DNA of 64,000 bases from Aliikangiella maris (GCF_040719265.1 NZ_JBFDAH010000024.1:1-64000); one strand, 5' to 3'. Counted from the stretch's first letter, positions 7,013-17,235 are shown. The notes: generated from the letters alone by a model not told the origin. Numbers and translations are program-made.

Positions 7013-9250
7013 TTAAAATTGATAGCGAATATTGGCACTGATAGTTCTTGATTGACCGTAGAAACAGTCACCACGATTTAAACAAGTGGTAATTACCGTT
7101 TTATCGGTGATATTGTCTACATTCAATGTCAGATCGAAAGGTTTAACGGCATAACCCAGCATAAAATCAATTAAGGTATAACTGTCGGTTTCAGTTGGTG
7201 TTGGTTGGTTATTGATGTTGGTTTTAAAAAAGGTGTTACCCACATAGCGAATGCCTGCCCCAATTTTAATGCCTTGCCAAAAAGTTGTTGGCTGATAAGT
7301 TACCCAGGTGGATACCATTTGCTCGGGAATTGAGTTGAGCTTTTCGGCAAATTCATCTCGGGTATCAATTTGGCTATAGTTGGCATAAACATCCAGGTTA
7401 TCCCATTCAAGTTGCGCTTCAACTTCATAGCCTGATATTTTCGCTTCGCCTATTTGAATTTGTTGGGTTGGATTTTGAGGATCGGCAACCAGTCTATTTT
7501 TTTCTTTACTTTGAAAATAGCTAGCGGTTATCAGATGTTCCGTATTAGCTGGTTGATATTTAAGTCCCCATTCATTTTGTTTACCCTGTTTGGGTTGATA
7601 AGGCTGTTGATTGGCATTTAAACCGTTAATGATATCAAAGGACTCACTGTAGCTAAAATAAGGTGATATATCTAAGTGAGTTAAATACATTAGGCCAAAG
7701 CGCTTGGTTGTTGCGGTATATTTCTGCTGGTCACTCCCAATTGTTTGAGTGGTGGCTCGGTCGCGTCTGGCACCTAAAGAAACAATCCATTGTTCATCGA
7801 TTTTGATTTGATCCTGTATATAAATACCACTTTGTCTGGTTTTTAGTTTTGGGCTGTCTGCAATTGGTAGTTGGGCAATTGGCGGAATTGTCGTTTGACC
7901 ATATTCTGGTTGATACACATTAAGTAAGCCGCCTGCATTAAAACCAAAATAGCTGTCGTTATTGGTGGTGGCATCTTGTAAGTCGTAACCGATAACCAAC
8001 TGATGCTCACTATTACCCCAGGCAAATTGCGCGTGTAAGCGATTATCGGTGGTTAGCGATTTAGCATCGGCTTGACTCACATAAATTGAGCGAAGTAAGT
8101 GAGTATTATCGGATTGTAAATTAAATGGGTAAGCGTACATGGTGTAATAGTCGGCGCTGCTATCCATGTAGCGTATGGCGCTTCTGATTTGCCAGGTTGG
8201 ATTAATATCATGTTTAATTATGCTGGTGATTGCTTGCTGATCGGTATTGTATTTATCAAAATCGGGCTCACTGACAAAACGATTCGCTGGAATTTGTCCT
8301 AATGGCGCTGGGATAATCGTGCCGACATGAGGAAAAAACTGGGTACTGGAACCCGACTCGTTTTGTTGAATATTTGCCAGTAAAGTCCATTCGGTATCGG
8401 CATTGATATGCCAGGTCAGGGCTGGTGCAAAGTAACGTGTGTTATCTGCAACATGATCGGTTTGCGTACCACTGTCGCGATACATGCCATTAATGCGAAA
8501 TAGAAAACTGGCATCTGAATCCAGTGCACCAGTGTAATCAATTGCTAGTTGTGTTCGATCAAAATTACCGAGTTGCGCCCAAAACTCACCTTCTGTTGTG
8601 GCTTGTGGTTTTCTTGAAACCAGATTAACGATGCCGCCGGTCGTACCTTGTCCATATAATACTGACGCCGGTCCTTTTAAGATTTCTATTTGTGCCAGGC
8701 CATATGGGTTGGGTCGTGTATTATTGTAATGGCCATAAAGCATTTTCATTCCGTCCAGGTATTGAACGGGTGATACACCTCGAATCGCCGACCAGTCTCC
8801 ACGTGTATCAACGCCAAATGGTCCGTTATAGACACCGGCAACATAGCCTAGCGCATCTTGAATGGTTTCGGCGCCGATTGCTTTAATGCGTTCACTGGTT
8901 AATACCGAAACTGACATCGGCGTTTCAACAATTGGGGTGTTATCTTTACTGGCTGTTGCGCTGACATACGAAATTAATCCTCGCTTTGAATAGATCGTGA
9001 GGGTTTCTTCTGGTTGCTCGTTTGCAGTCGTCAGTAACTTTTTTGGTGTTGCCTCGGACGCAGCCGAATTTTGAATGACTGAATCATTGGTTGGAGAAAC
9101 TTCTGTTGATGGAACCGCTGATGATTCGCCTTGAGCCGGTGATACTGTCTGTGCTGTATTTTGTGTTTGTAAGGCTTCAGCGGCTACAACAAGCGGTGAG
9201 GTAACAGCCAGTACTAGCCAGCTGGCACTTATAACAGTTTGATTTTTCAT
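7013..9250 (-). CDS. TonB-dependent siderophore receptor
   Basis: 745 residues from ATG 9250; an upstream in-frame TTG at 9262 lies too close to the signal peptide to be preferred. Signal peptide M-K-N-Q-T-V-I-S-A-S-W-L-V-L-A..., then a low-complexity Ser/Thr/Gln segment, TonB-box-like E-E-T-L-T-I-Y-S, plug domain (T-P-M-S-V-S-V-L-T, D-A-L-G-Y-V-A-G-V, I-L-K-G-P-A-S-V-L-Y-G-Q-G, G-G-I-V-N-L-V-S-R-K-P) and a 22-strand barrel ending in R-Y-Q-F with the C-terminal Phe of outer-membrane proteins. These plug motifs are those of ferric-hydroxamate/pyoverdine-type receptors. First gene of the operon, behind a Fur-box match. The ligand cannot be named. Confidence 0.93.
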   Translation of the reverse strand: MKNQTVISASWLVLAVTSPLVVAAEALQTQNTAQTVSPAQGESSAVPSTEVSPTNDSVIQNSAASEATPKKLLTTANEQPEETLTIYSKRGLISYVSATASKDNTPIVETPMSVSVLTSERIKAIGAETIQDALGYVAGVYNGPFGVDTRGDWSAIRGVSPVQYLDGMKMLYGHYNNTRPNPYGLAQIEILKGPASVLYGQGTTGGIVNLVSRKPQATTEGEFWAQLGNFDRTQLAIDYTGALDSDASFLFRINGMYRDSGTQTDHVADNTRYFAPALTWHINADTEWTLLANIQQNESGSSTQFFPHVGTIIPAPLGQIPANRFVSEPDFDKYNTDQQAITSIIKHDINPTWQIRSAIRYMDSSADYYTMYAYPFNLQSDNTHLLRSIYVSQADAKSLTTDNRLHAQFAWGNSEHQLVIGYDLQDATTNNDSYFGFNAGGLLNVYQPEYGQTTIPPIAQLPIADSPKLKTRQSGIYIQDQIKIDEQWIVSLGARRDRATTQTIGSDQQKYTATTKRFGLMYLTHLDISPYFSYSESFDIINGLNANQQPYQPKQGKQNEWGLKYQPANTEHLITASYFQSKEKNRLVADPQNPTQQIQIGEAKISGYEVEAQLEWDNLDVYANYSQIDTRDEFAEKLNSIPEQMVSTWVTYQPTTFWQGIKIGAGIRYVGNTFFKTNINNQPTPTETDSYTLIDFMLGYAVKPFDLTLNVDNITDKTVITTCLNRGDCFYGQSRTISANIRYQF

Positions 9251-9304
9251 GAGAATTTCCAAGTTTCAGGCATGTATTAAGAACTATATATTGCAAACAT
9301 TAAT

Positions 9305-9323
9305 CTAAATGATACGCATTATC
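9305..9323 (-). promoter_or_regulatory. Fur box upstream of the TonB receptor
   Basis: The 19-mer ending CATTATC matches the consensus GATAATGATAATCATTATC at 14 of 19 positions, with the central ATGATA..CATTATC intact. It lies about 55 bases before the receptor ATG, the right distance for iron repression. It could also affect the divergent efflux operon. Confidence 0.75.
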
Positions 9324-9495
9324 AATATCTCTTTATGAGAAAAATTAGTTGATAGCTTAACTAACTGGTTTTTATTCGAGTCATATAGGACACATAATTT
9401 GTAACATTTGTCCGTTCATTCTCCTCCAACTTTTTTCTACAAAAAACCGTTAAGGGTTAGCAGAACAAATAATTTTTGCTGGGGAAAAATGTTTG

Positions 9496-10776
9496 ATGAG
9501 TAAAATTGCCGATACTTCCGGTCAGGATGTGATTATTCAGCCGCGTGGCCGTTCTACAGGATTTTGGGTTGGACTAGGTTGTATAGTTTTTGCAGTTAGC
9601 TTTTGCTTCTGGCTGTTGTTGCCTAAAGTCATGCGCTGGTCTCAGGCCGAAATTTCAGTGCCGCTCGATCGCATTCGTATTGCTCAGGTAACACGCGGAG
9701 ATTTTGTTAGAGATGTATCTGTACAAGGGCGAATTGTTGCCGCTGTTAGTCCGAAGCTTTATAGTCCCGCAGTAGGCACAATTACTTTTTTGGTAGAAGC
9801 TGGTGATGAGGTTAAACAAGGGCAGCAACTGGCAATGGTTGAAAGTCCCGAACTGGCAAATCAACTTAAACAAGAATCTGCCACACTACAAAGTTTAAAA
9901 TTCGAACGCGATCGTAATCAAATTCAAGCAAAAAAACAGCGTTTGGAAAACCAAAAAATTATTGATTTGGCAACTGTAACGCTCAATGCTGCCAAACGAG
10001 AAATGCGCCGCGCCAGTGATGCTTTTCAAAAGACAGCAATTAGTCGGCTGGATTTAGAAAAAGCGCAAGATGATTTACAAAATGCCGAGTTTGCTTATCA
10101 ACATGCGGTAAAAGATGCGGCATTAAATAAAGAAAGTCTTGAGTTTGAGTTGCGCACCAAGCAATTGGAAGTTGAGCGACAAACTCTACTGGTCGATGAA
10201 TTACAGCGACAGGTTAATGAGTTGACCATGACTTCACCAGTTAACGGAATAGTTGGAAACCTAGATGTTGAACAAAAGTCATCAGTTAATAAAAATCAAC
10301 CGATTTTAAGTGTCGTGGATTTATCCCGCTATGAAGTGGAGCTGGAAATTCCGGAAACTTATGCCGATGACTTAACTATTGGTATGGATGCCGAAATTAA
10401 ACTGACTAATCAAGTCTATGCCGCCAAACTTGCCTCTATTTCTCCCGAAATTCAAAACAATCAGGTGACTGGTCGAGTGCGTTTTTCGCAACAAATACCG
10501 CCTGGACTGCGCCAAAACCAGCGTTTAACAACACGTATTTTGTTAGATTTTAAAAGTGATGTGTTAATGGTACGACGAGGACAATTTTTAGAAAGTGGTA
10601 GCGGTAAAGTGGCTTATCTTGTGAAAGATGGGATGGCTGCAAGAATACCAATTGAAGTAGGCGCACGCAGCTTAAGTAATGTAGAGGTGCTCGAAGGTTT
10701 GGCTCAAGGAGATACCATTATTATTTCCAGTACCGAACAGTTTAATGGCGTTAACAATGTTTTACTAACGAATTAA
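9496..10776 (+). CDS. Efflux periplasmic adaptor (HlyD/MacA-type membrane-fusion protein)
   Basis: 426 residues from ATG 9496 (a TTG directly before it is less likely; GGGG lies 11 bases upstream). One N-terminal transmembrane helix (F-W-V-G-L-G-C-I-V-F-A-V), then a lipoyl/barrel-sandwich half (V-E-A-G-D-E-V-K-Q-G-Q-Q-L), a long alpha-helical coiled-coil hairpin (residues about 115-240), the second lipoyl half (T-S-P-V-N-G-I-V-G-N-L) and beta-barrel/MP domains. This is the bridge between an inner-membrane transporter and an outer-membrane channel. First gene of an operon with an ATPase and two permeases; no TolC gene is in the cluster, so a channel would come from elsewhere. Substrate unknown, peptide or drug export likely. 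Confidence 0.9.
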   Translation: MSKIADTSGQDVIIQPRGRSTGFWVGLGCIVFAVSFCFWLLLPKVMRWSQAEISVPLDRIRIAQVTRGDFVRDVSVQGRIVAAVSPKLYSPAVGTITFLVEAGDEVKQGQQLAMVESPELANQLKQESATLQSLKFERDRNQIQAKKQRLENQKIIDLATVTLNAAKREMRRASDAFQKTAISRLDLEKAQDDLQNAEFAYQHAVKDAALNKESLEFELRTKQLEVERQTLLVDELQRQVNELTMTSPVNGIVGNLDVEQKSSVNKNQPILSVVDLSRYEVELEIPETYADDLTIGMDAEIKLTNQVYAAKLASISPEIQNNQVTGRVRFSQQIPPGLRQNQRLTTRILLDFKSDVLMVRRGQFLESGSGKVAYLVKDGMAARIPIEVGARSLSNVEVLEGLAQGDTIIISSTEQFNGVNNVLLTN

Positions 10777-10838
10777 TTTAAGCGGGCCAAGACAAATCAA
10801 TTAAAACGAATGAAATCATATGAAATGGGGAGAAAGTT

Positions 10839-11594
10839 ATGTTTGAAATGAAAAATGTCAGCAAAGTGTATCGTACTGAACTGGTTGAAACTCATGCGCT
10901 GAAATCTTTTAATTTATCGGTTAATGAAGGTGATTTTCTCTCCGTGACAGGACCATCCGGTTCGGGTAAAACAACTTTTTTAAATATTGCCGGTTTACTA
11001 GAAACTTTTAGTGGTGGTGAGTATCGGCTGGATGGTGAAAATGTTAATGGTTTAAACGACAATGCTCGTTCACGCATTCGAAATGAAAAAATTGGTTTCA
11101 TTTTTCAAAGCTTTAACTTAATTCCTGATTTGAATTTATTTGATAATGTTGATGTGCCTTTGCGTTATCGAAAGCTTAAAGCACCTGAGCGAAAAAAGCG
11201 GATTGAAGAGGCTCTTGATCTAGTCGGGTTAGCCAGTCGAATGAAGCATTTACCGGCACAACTGTCTGGTGGGCAGCAGCAACGTGTTGCTATTGCTCGA
11301 GCTCTGGCTGGCGCGCCGCGATTTTTACTTGCCGATGAGCCTACCGGTAATCTCGATTCGTCAATGGCTAGAGCAATTATGGATTTACTAATAGAAATTA
11401 ATCGTGATGGTACGACGATTATTATGGTGACACATGATCCTGAGTTAGCTAAAGAAACGCATCGTAATATTTATGTTAGAGATGGTAAGGTTTTTGAAAC
11501 AACGGAAAATAGTATTCAACAATCATCGGCTGTGGGTGAATCGTTCTCGTCACAGTCATCAGCTTTGCCGCAAGTCGAACCGGTTGCTGGTTAG
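10839..11594 (+). CDS. ABC transporter ATP-binding protein (LolD/MacB-type)
   Basis: 251 residues preceded by a GGGGAGA-type ribosome site. Walker A G-P-S-G-S-G-K-T near residue 40, Q-loop F-Q-S-F-N-L-I-P, signature L-S-G-G-Q-Q-Q-R near 140, Walker B L-L-A-D-E-P-T-G-N-L-D and the switch histidine in V-T-H-D. The core ends near residue 225; a Ser/Gln-rich tail of about 25 residues is extra. It supplies energy to the two FtsX-type permeases that follow, 10 bases after its stop. Type VII ABC exporters of this kind are mechanotransmission systems that pull substrates from the periplasm rather than translocating them. Confidence 0.92.
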   Translation: MFEMKNVSKVYRTELVETHALKSFNLSVNEGDFLSVTGPSGSGKTTFLNIAGLLETFSGGEYRLDGENVNGLNDNARSRIRNEKIGFIFQSFNLIPDLNLFDNVDVPLRYRKLKAPERKKRIEEALDLVGLASRMKHLPAQLSGGQQQRVAIARALAGAPRFLLADEPTGNLDSSMARAIMDLLIEINRDGTTIIMVTHDPELAKETHRNIYVRDGKVFETTENSIQQSSAVGESFSSQSSALPQVEPVAG

Positions 11595-11604
11595 TTAGGG
11601 GGCA

Positions 11605-12921
11605 ATGATGTTAGGTTATTATTTTCGTTTGGCGTTTAACAGTTTAAAACGCAACCCCGTATTAAGCAGTTTAATGATTATGGCGATCGGATTGGGCATT
11701 GGTGCCTCAATGACCACGATTACCGTGACCTATATGATGGGGACTAATCCGATCCCCGCAAAAAGTGAGCAACTGTTTTATGTGCAGCTCGATAGTTGGG
11801 ATCCTGAGCGTCCGGCAAGTGAGCCCAATGAGCCGCCAGATCAAATTACCTATATCGATGGTATGAATTTGATGCGGGATAAAAAAGCATTCCGGCAAAC
11901 ATTGAACTCAACTGTCAGTGAAGTGATTCAACCTGAAGGTGATGATATTAAACCGTTTGATGCAATGGGGCGTACCAGTTTTGCAGATTTTTTTACGATG
12001 TTTGATGTCCCATTTTTATACGGAAATGGCTGGAATGAGTCAGATGATAATAATCGTGAACTGGTTACCGTACTCAGTAAAGCCACCAATGAAAAAGTTT
12101 TTGGTGGTAAAAATTCAGTTGGACAATATATTAAAATTGGACCGCTGCAATTACGTATCGTTGGTGTATTAAATGACTGGCACCCTGTACCAAAGTTTTA
12201 TGATGTGACTACTGGGGCATTTAACGAGCCTGAGGATTTTTATATTCCTTATAACCTGGGGATTGAATATGAGTTATCTCGTGCAGGCAATACTAACTGT
12301 TGGAAATCACCAGAAGGTGACACCTTTAAAGAGTTTATTAATTCAGAATGTGTTTTTAGCCAAATGTGGGTTGAACTGCCAACGCTAAGTGATAAGCAGG
12401 ATTATTTGGATTATTTAACTAATTATGTCAATCAACAAAAATCACTCGGGCGCTTTGAACGGCCGTTGAATAATCAAGTCCGCAATGTCATGGAGTGGAT
12501 GGAAAACCAGCAAGTAGTTTCAGATCAGTCAAAAGTTATCACCAGTCTTGCGCTGATGTTTTTGGTAGTGTGTTTGCTAAATACCGTTGGTTTATTGCTC
12601 TCAAAATTTTTAGGTAAGTCGGCCGAAATTGGTTTGCGACGAGCTTTAGGTGCAAGCCGCAATGAATTATTTCGCCAGCATTTAATCGAATCTAGCATTA
12701 TTGGATTAGGTGGCGGATTGTTAGGATTGTTTTTAGCCTGGTGTGGCTTACAAGGGATTGCGGCGCTGTGGGGTGATCAAATTGGTCAGTTAGCTGATAT
12801 GGACTGGGTAATGGTGATCAGTGCTGTTGTGCTGGCAATTTTTACAACCATTATTGCTGCACTTTATCCAACATGGCGAGCTTGTAGTATTGCGCCAGCG
12901 TCTCAGTTAAAAGTTCAATAG
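11605..12921 (+). CDS. FtsX/MacB-type ABC permease, first of a pair
   Basis: 438 residues: an N-terminal helix (residues about 20-40, L-S-S-L-M-I-M-A-I-G-L-G-I-G-A-S), a large periplasmic MacB-core domain (about 60-300) with a Cys pair (N-C-W...E-C-V-F), and three C-terminal helices with the FtsX hallmark E-I-G-L-R-R-A-L-G-A-S. It starts 10 bases after the ATPase stop and ends 10 bases before its sister permease, so the operon is tightly coupled. The two dissimilar permeases probably form a heterodimer with the upstream ATPase and adaptor. Confidence 0.9.
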   Translation: MMLGYYFRLAFNSLKRNPVLSSLMIMAIGLGIGASMTTITVTYMMGTNPIPAKSEQLFYVQLDSWDPERPASEPNEPPDQITYIDGMNLMRDKKAFRQTLNSTVSEVIQPEGDDIKPFDAMGRTSFADFFTMFDVPFLYGNGWNESDDNNRELVTVLSKATNEKVFGGKNSVGQYIKIGPLQLRIVGVLNDWHPVPKFYDVTTGAFNEPEDFYIPYNLGIEYELSRAGNTNCWKSPEGDTFKEFINSECVFSQMWVELPTLSDKQDYLDYLTNYVNQQKSLGRFERPLNNQVRNVMEWMENQQVVSDQSKVITSLALMFLVVCLLNTVGLLLSKFLGKSAEIGLRRALGASRNELFRQHLIESSIIGLGGGLLGLFLAWCGLQGIAALWGDQIGQLADMDWVMVISAVVLAIFTTIIAALYPTWRACSIAPASQLKVQ

Positions 12922-12931
12922 GAGAACCGGT

Positions 12932-14143
12932 ATGCATTTTATGCCAATCATTCGCGCCTTATTGCGCAATAAAACGGGCGCAATACTCATTGCTGCCCAA
13001 ATAGCGGTCACTATGACCGTCATTGTCAACGCGATGCATATCATTGTTGATCGCAATCAGTTAATGTCACGCAGTAGTGGCGTTGATGAAGCCAATTTGT
13101 TTTATCTTTCCAGTACCGGTTTTGCCGATAATTTTAATGAACAGCAAGTGATACAAGCGGATTTATTAAAAATTCGTAATACTCCGGGTGTCATTGATGC
13201 TTATCAATCAAACTCCGTTCCTCTGCGTGGCGGTGGCTGGTCAATGGGATTGGCAACACAGCCTGGCAACGCTGTTGATTCAACCGGCGTAGCAATTTAT
13301 TTTGCCGATGAACATGCGATCAACACTTTGGGGGTTGAATTGATTGCTGGCGAAAACTTTAAGCCTGAAGATATCAGTTGGCGTCAACGGTCTGAAACGA
13401 AATGGCCGGATAAAGTGATTATAACCAAAGCAATGGCGGAATCATTGTTTCCTGATGACTGGCAAAGTGCTGTTGGTCAAACGGCTTATATCGCCGAAAC
13501 ACAGCCGGTTACCATTATCGGCATTATCAACAAATTACAAGCGCCCTGGAATGGTTGGAGTGGTGTTGAGCGATCATTGTTATGTCCGCAGCATACTTTA
13601 TTTGGTTCGACCCGTTATATTATTCGTACCGAACCTGGTATGCGGGATAAACTGATGCCACAAATTGAATCTATGTTAGCTGATTCCCAGCAAGGTCGAA
13701 TTTTGCGAGGTATGCGCACAATGGAGGAGACTCGTGAACGTAGTTATCGAGGGCATCGCGGTACTTCAGTTGTACTGACCACATTAATTGGTGCATTGAT
13801 GGTTGTTACTGGACTTGGTATTGTCGGGTTGGCTTCGTTCTCGGTGAATCGTCGCAAAAAACAAATTGGTACACGTCGTGCGCTGGGTGCAAACCGAGCC
13901 AATATTTTGCATTATTTTATGGTAGAAAATTTTATTATTACCAGTATTGGTGTCAGCTTGGGCGCGTTGATGACATTGGGTTTAAATATGCTACTGGTTG
14001 ATATGTTAAGTCTAACGCCAATTCGCTGGTTTTATGTACCTTGTGGGATGCTCGCGTTATTATTTATTGGGCAACTTGCTGTGTTAGGACCGGCGCGCCG
14101 TGCGTCAATGGTGCCACCAGCTATTGCAACACGAACAGCCTGA
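12932..14143 (+). CDS. FtsX/MacB-type ABC permease, second of a pair
   Basis: 403 residues with a good ribosome site (GGAGAA). Four-helix FtsX layout: N-terminal helix, periplasmic domain (about 45-275), then three helices containing Q-I-G-T-R-R-A-L-G-A-N. It lacks the cysteine pair of its partner. Last gene of the efflux operon, facing priA tail to tail with only 11 bases between stops, leaving no room for a free-standing terminator. Confidence 0.9.
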   Translation: MHFMPIIRALLRNKTGAILIAAQIAVTMTVIVNAMHIIVDRNQLMSRSSGVDEANLFYLSSTGFADNFNEQQVIQADLLKIRNTPGVIDAYQSNSVPLRGGGWSMGLATQPGNAVDSTGVAIYFADEHAINTLGVELIAGENFKPEDISWRQRSETKWPDKVIITKAMAESLFPDDWQSAVGQTAYIAETQPVTIIGIINKLQAPWNGWSGVERSLLCPQHTLFGSTRYIIRTEPGMRDKLMPQIESMLADSQQGRILRGMRTMEETRERSYRGHRGTSVVLTTLIGALMVVTGLGIVGLASFSVNRRKKQIGTRRALGANRANILHYFMVENFIITSIGVSLGALMTLGLNMLLVDMLSLTPIRWFYVPCGMLALLFIGQLAVLGPARRASMVPPAIATRTA

Positions 14144-14154
14144 TTGAAATACTG

Positions 14155-16539
14155 TTAATAATCGCCCATTGGATCCAGTTCAACCCGCCAGCGAACTTTG
14201 CTGGCGCTTTTAAGTGCCTCAATATCATTAAGCGTGAGTGCTAAGAGTTGATGCAGTTGATTACGACTGGTTGTTTGCAAATATAATTGATAGCGAAATT
14301 TTCCCGCTTTTTTGGTGTAAATTGCGGGAGCAGGTCCGAGTAATTCAACATTCAGATTTTGATAACGTAGCAAGATTTCTTTGACGTCGTCTAAAAATTT
14401 TTGAGTAGCGTTTAAATGGGGTGATTCGGCCTGAAACATTGCGCTGTAACTAAATGGCGGGAGTTCTGTTTCAATTCGCTCTGCCAGTGCTGCATCTGCA
14501 AAGCTGGCATAACCTTCAAAAATGATTTGGTGTAACATGGGATGTTCGGCCAAATGGGTTTGAATGATCACTTCTCCTGGTTTGTTGGCACGACCAGCAC
14601 GCCCTGAGACTTGGGTAATTAGCTGAGCGGCGAATTCGGGGGCTCTGAAGTCGGCACTGTACAGTGCACCATCCATGTCTATCAATGCAACCAAAGTGAC
14701 ATCAGGAAAATGGTGACCTTTGGCCAGCATTTGGGTGCCAATTAAAATATCAATTTCCCCCGATTTGACGGCAGTCACAAATTCTTGCATTGCCGATTTG
14801 CGGCGAGTGGTATCGCGATCAATTCGTGCCGTTTTTGCTTGAGGAAAAAGTTGACGAATACTTTCTTGTAAACGTTCGGTGCCATGACCTACTGGAACCA
14901 TTTGTTCGCTGTAACAATCCGGGCATTGTGCTGGTGCCTTGCGCGATGAGCCGCAATGATGGCACTGCAAAAAGTGATTTTGGTGATGATAAGTAAAATG
15001 AATATCACAGCGAGAACAACTGCCGCTCCATCCACAATCGTGACATAGCAATACAGGGGCATAACCACGGCGATTGAGAAATAGTAAAATTTGTCCCTGC
15101 TGATTTAAATGCTGCTTGATAAGTTGTATGAGTTCAATCGATAGACCCTGTTGAATTGCCTGCTTTTTTAAATCGATAATCCGATAATTTAATTCATTGG
15201 TTGCCTTGGCCTTTTGGGTTAAGTGAATCGCTTCTATTTTGCCTTTGTGGACATTCATTAAGGTTTCCAGTGACGGAGATGCGCTACCTAACACCACTGG
15301 AATATTCTCAATACTGGCTCTTACCAATGCGACATCGCGCGCCGAGTAGCGAAATCCTTGTTGCTGACGGAATGATAAATCATGTTCTTCATCAAGAATA
15401 ATAATGCCCGGATGCTTTAACGGGGTAAATACTGCCGAGCGTGTACCAATGATAATGCTTGCCTGGCCAGAACGGGCTTTTAACCAGTTTTGTAATCTTT
15501 GCTGATCGGTCATTGCGGAATGCAATAATAAAATTTCGGCATTAAAGCGTAATTGGAATCGGCTAAGGGTTTGCGGTGTTAAGCCAATTTCTGGCACTAG
15601 TACCAAGGCTTGTTTGCCGCTGGCCAAGACTTTTTCGATGACTTGTAAATAAACTTCGGTTTTGCCTGATGCAGTAATACCAAATAGCAAAAACGATTTA
15701 AACTGATTTAACGATTGATTAATTTGTGAGACGGCTGCTGCTTGCTGAGCATTCAAGTCAAGCTGATTATGGGAATGTATTACTGAACCGCGATGATGAT
15801 TCTGATTATTGTCTGATACCTGCTGAAACCGGCGGATTACCCAGTTTTTTCCTGCTAAGCTTTTCATGGTTGCTAGGGAAAGTTGATGCTGTTGCAACTG
15901 TTCATGTGCGATACCATCAGCATGTTGGCTTAATGAATCTAGTGCAAGCCGTTGTTTCACTGCATTTTTTGCCAGCCGGTTCTGTTGCAGTGCTGCTTCG
16001 CCTTGTGGCGTAATGCACCAGCGGCTTTCGCGGGGCGACTCGGCTGGTTGACCCTTTTGCAGTGCGACTGGCAAGAGGGTTTGCCAAATTTCGCCCGGCG
16101 GCGCATGATAATATTTTTCAAGCCAAAAGTATAATTGCAACAAACTGTCTGGTAGCAATGGCGAACTGTCGATAATCGACAACAAGGTTTTTAGTGCCGC
16201 GACTGCTGGTGGATTCGCTAACAGGCTTTGTTGTTCTCCCGGTTGTTTGAGTAAAGCCGCAGAATGCGAGGATGCTTGATTATCAATATTCGCAGCATGA
16301 GTTGATGCAGCGAGTTTGCTGGTTTCCTCCCACTGTGCAACAGACAGGCACTCAGTAATGATGCCTATTTTTGTCGATTTGCCAAAAGGTACTTTTACTC
16401 GCATACCCGCTTGTGGCTCGATGGCATAGTCTGCGGGAACCAGATAGTGAAATACTCGTCTGAGTGGTACAGCTATTGCCACACCAACGACAACGCGATG
16501 TTCCTGTGTATTCGCTGCTAAATTTAAAATTGAGTCCAC
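14155..16539 (-). CDS. priA: Primosomal protein N' (replication restart helicase PriA)
   Basis: 794 residues from GTG 16539. DNA-binding N-terminus (V-V-V-G-V-A-I-A-V-P-L-R-R-V-F), an unusually long linker rich in Ala/Gln/Ser, superfamily 2 helicase core with Walker A G-I-T-A-S-G-K-T, D-E-E-H, and eight zinc-binding cysteines in C-H-D-C...C-S-R-C, C-H-H-C and C-P-D-C. PriA reloads the replicative helicase on stalled forks. Slightly longer than the usual 730 residues owing to the linker near residues 70-110. No operon partner is visible; convergent with the efflux operon. Confidence 0.95.
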   Translation of the reverse strand: MDSILNLAANTQEHRVVVGVAIAVPLRRVFHYLVPADYAIEPQAGMRVKVPFGKSTKIGIITECLSVAQWEETSKLAASTHAANIDNQASSHSAALLKQPGEQQSLLANPPAVAALKTLLSIIDSSPLLPDSLLQLYFWLEKYYHAPPGEIWQTLLPVALQKGQPAESPRESRWCITPQGEAALQQNRLAKNAVKQRLALDSLSQHADGIAHEQLQQHQLSLATMKSLAGKNWVIRRFQQVSDNNQNHHRGSVIHSHNQLDLNAQQAAAVSQINQSLNQFKSFLLFGITASGKTEVYLQVIEKVLASGKQALVLVPEIGLTPQTLSRFQLRFNAEILLLHSAMTDQQRLQNWLKARSGQASIIIGTRSAVFTPLKHPGIIILDEEHDLSFRQQQGFRYSARDVALVRASIENIPVVLGSASPSLETLMNVHKGKIEAIHLTQKAKATNELNYRIIDLKKQAIQQGLSIELIQLIKQHLNQQGQILLFLNRRGYAPVLLCHDCGWSGSCSRCDIHFTYHHQNHFLQCHHCGSSRKAPAQCPDCYSEQMVPVGHGTERLQESIRQLFPQAKTARIDRDTTRRKSAMQEFVTAVKSGEIDILIGTQMLAKGHHFPDVTLVALIDMDGALYSADFRAPEFAAQLITQVSGRAGRANKPGEVIIQTHLAEHPMLHQIIFEGYASFADAALAERIETELPPFSYSAMFQAESPHLNATQKFLDDVKEILLRYQNLNVELLGPAPAIYTKKAGKFRYQLYLQTTSRNQLHQLLALTLNDIEALKSASKVRWRVELDPMGDY

Positions 16540-16789
16540 TCGAAGTAAAGTCCGCTAGAATTTAAGTGCTATTGAGGTTTTATACCAATGAATTTGGGAC
16601 TGTTAGATGCTCAGTCTAGTTTGTAGCACTGCGTTCTACCCAAAATATTTAAACTTAATCATTATTTACCACCGACAATTTTGCTGCTAAAAAATACAAT
16701 AATATTGGTGTTGGATAAACAATTAGCCAGCTATTGTGAGCTAATCAATAGCTTTTCTCAAGATCCGTTAACTACTTTTCGTTTACGTT

Positions 16790-17153
16790 AAGGTCAAAGG
16801 TAATACTTGCTGCAAGTATCAAACAGTTGAAGATAAAAATACAGGTATACCGATTTGTCATGTTTCATGCCAAATAAAACTGACCTTAGGGGATAGTTAA
16901 GTTTGTAAAAGCTCACTATAATCGATACTGGCTATAAACTGAAAATATTGGCTGTTCTGTAATCAATATCTCAGTTTTCTGTTAGAAAAACCGATAACGA
17001 GTACAGGTTTTAATCGGAGTCGAAAAGGGTATTAAATTAATTGAATCTCGAGCAACAGGATAACGTGAAGGTGGCAAATTTAAGCGTTAATTAGCAAAAG
17101 GTTTAATACTTCAACATGACCCGACTCATAATATTGAAACCACAATCAAGTAA
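16790..17153 (+). pseudogene. Decayed coding relic between priA and maeA
   Basis: Two stretches read like protein though no full frame remains. About 16790-16899 reads K-V-K-G-N-T-C-C-K-Y-Q-T-V-E-D-K-N-T-G and ends L-T-L-G-D-S. After a frame change, 16959-17153 reads V-I-N-I-S-V-F..., V-Q-V-L-I-G-V-E-K-G-I-K-L, E-S-R-A-T-G, R-E-G-G-K-F-K-R and finishes Q-H-D-P-T-H-N-I-E-T-T-I-K. The second part is interrupted by several TAA/TAG codons where Gln would fit, consistent with CAA/CAG to TAA/TAG decay. I do not recognise the family. The rest of 16550-17235 shows nothing. Confidence 0.4.
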
Positions 17154-17235
17154 TATAAATAGAAACACTCAATCTGTCGTTTCAACAATAATACTACAGA
17201 CTTAACCAATAAACTGATTAAACAAGAAAATACTC

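Noticed and set aside
16959..17153. Stop-codon reassignment (TAA/TAG read as Gln)
   Set aside because: All neighbouring genes use TAA and TAG as ordinary stops; local decay by C-to-T change explains the pattern.
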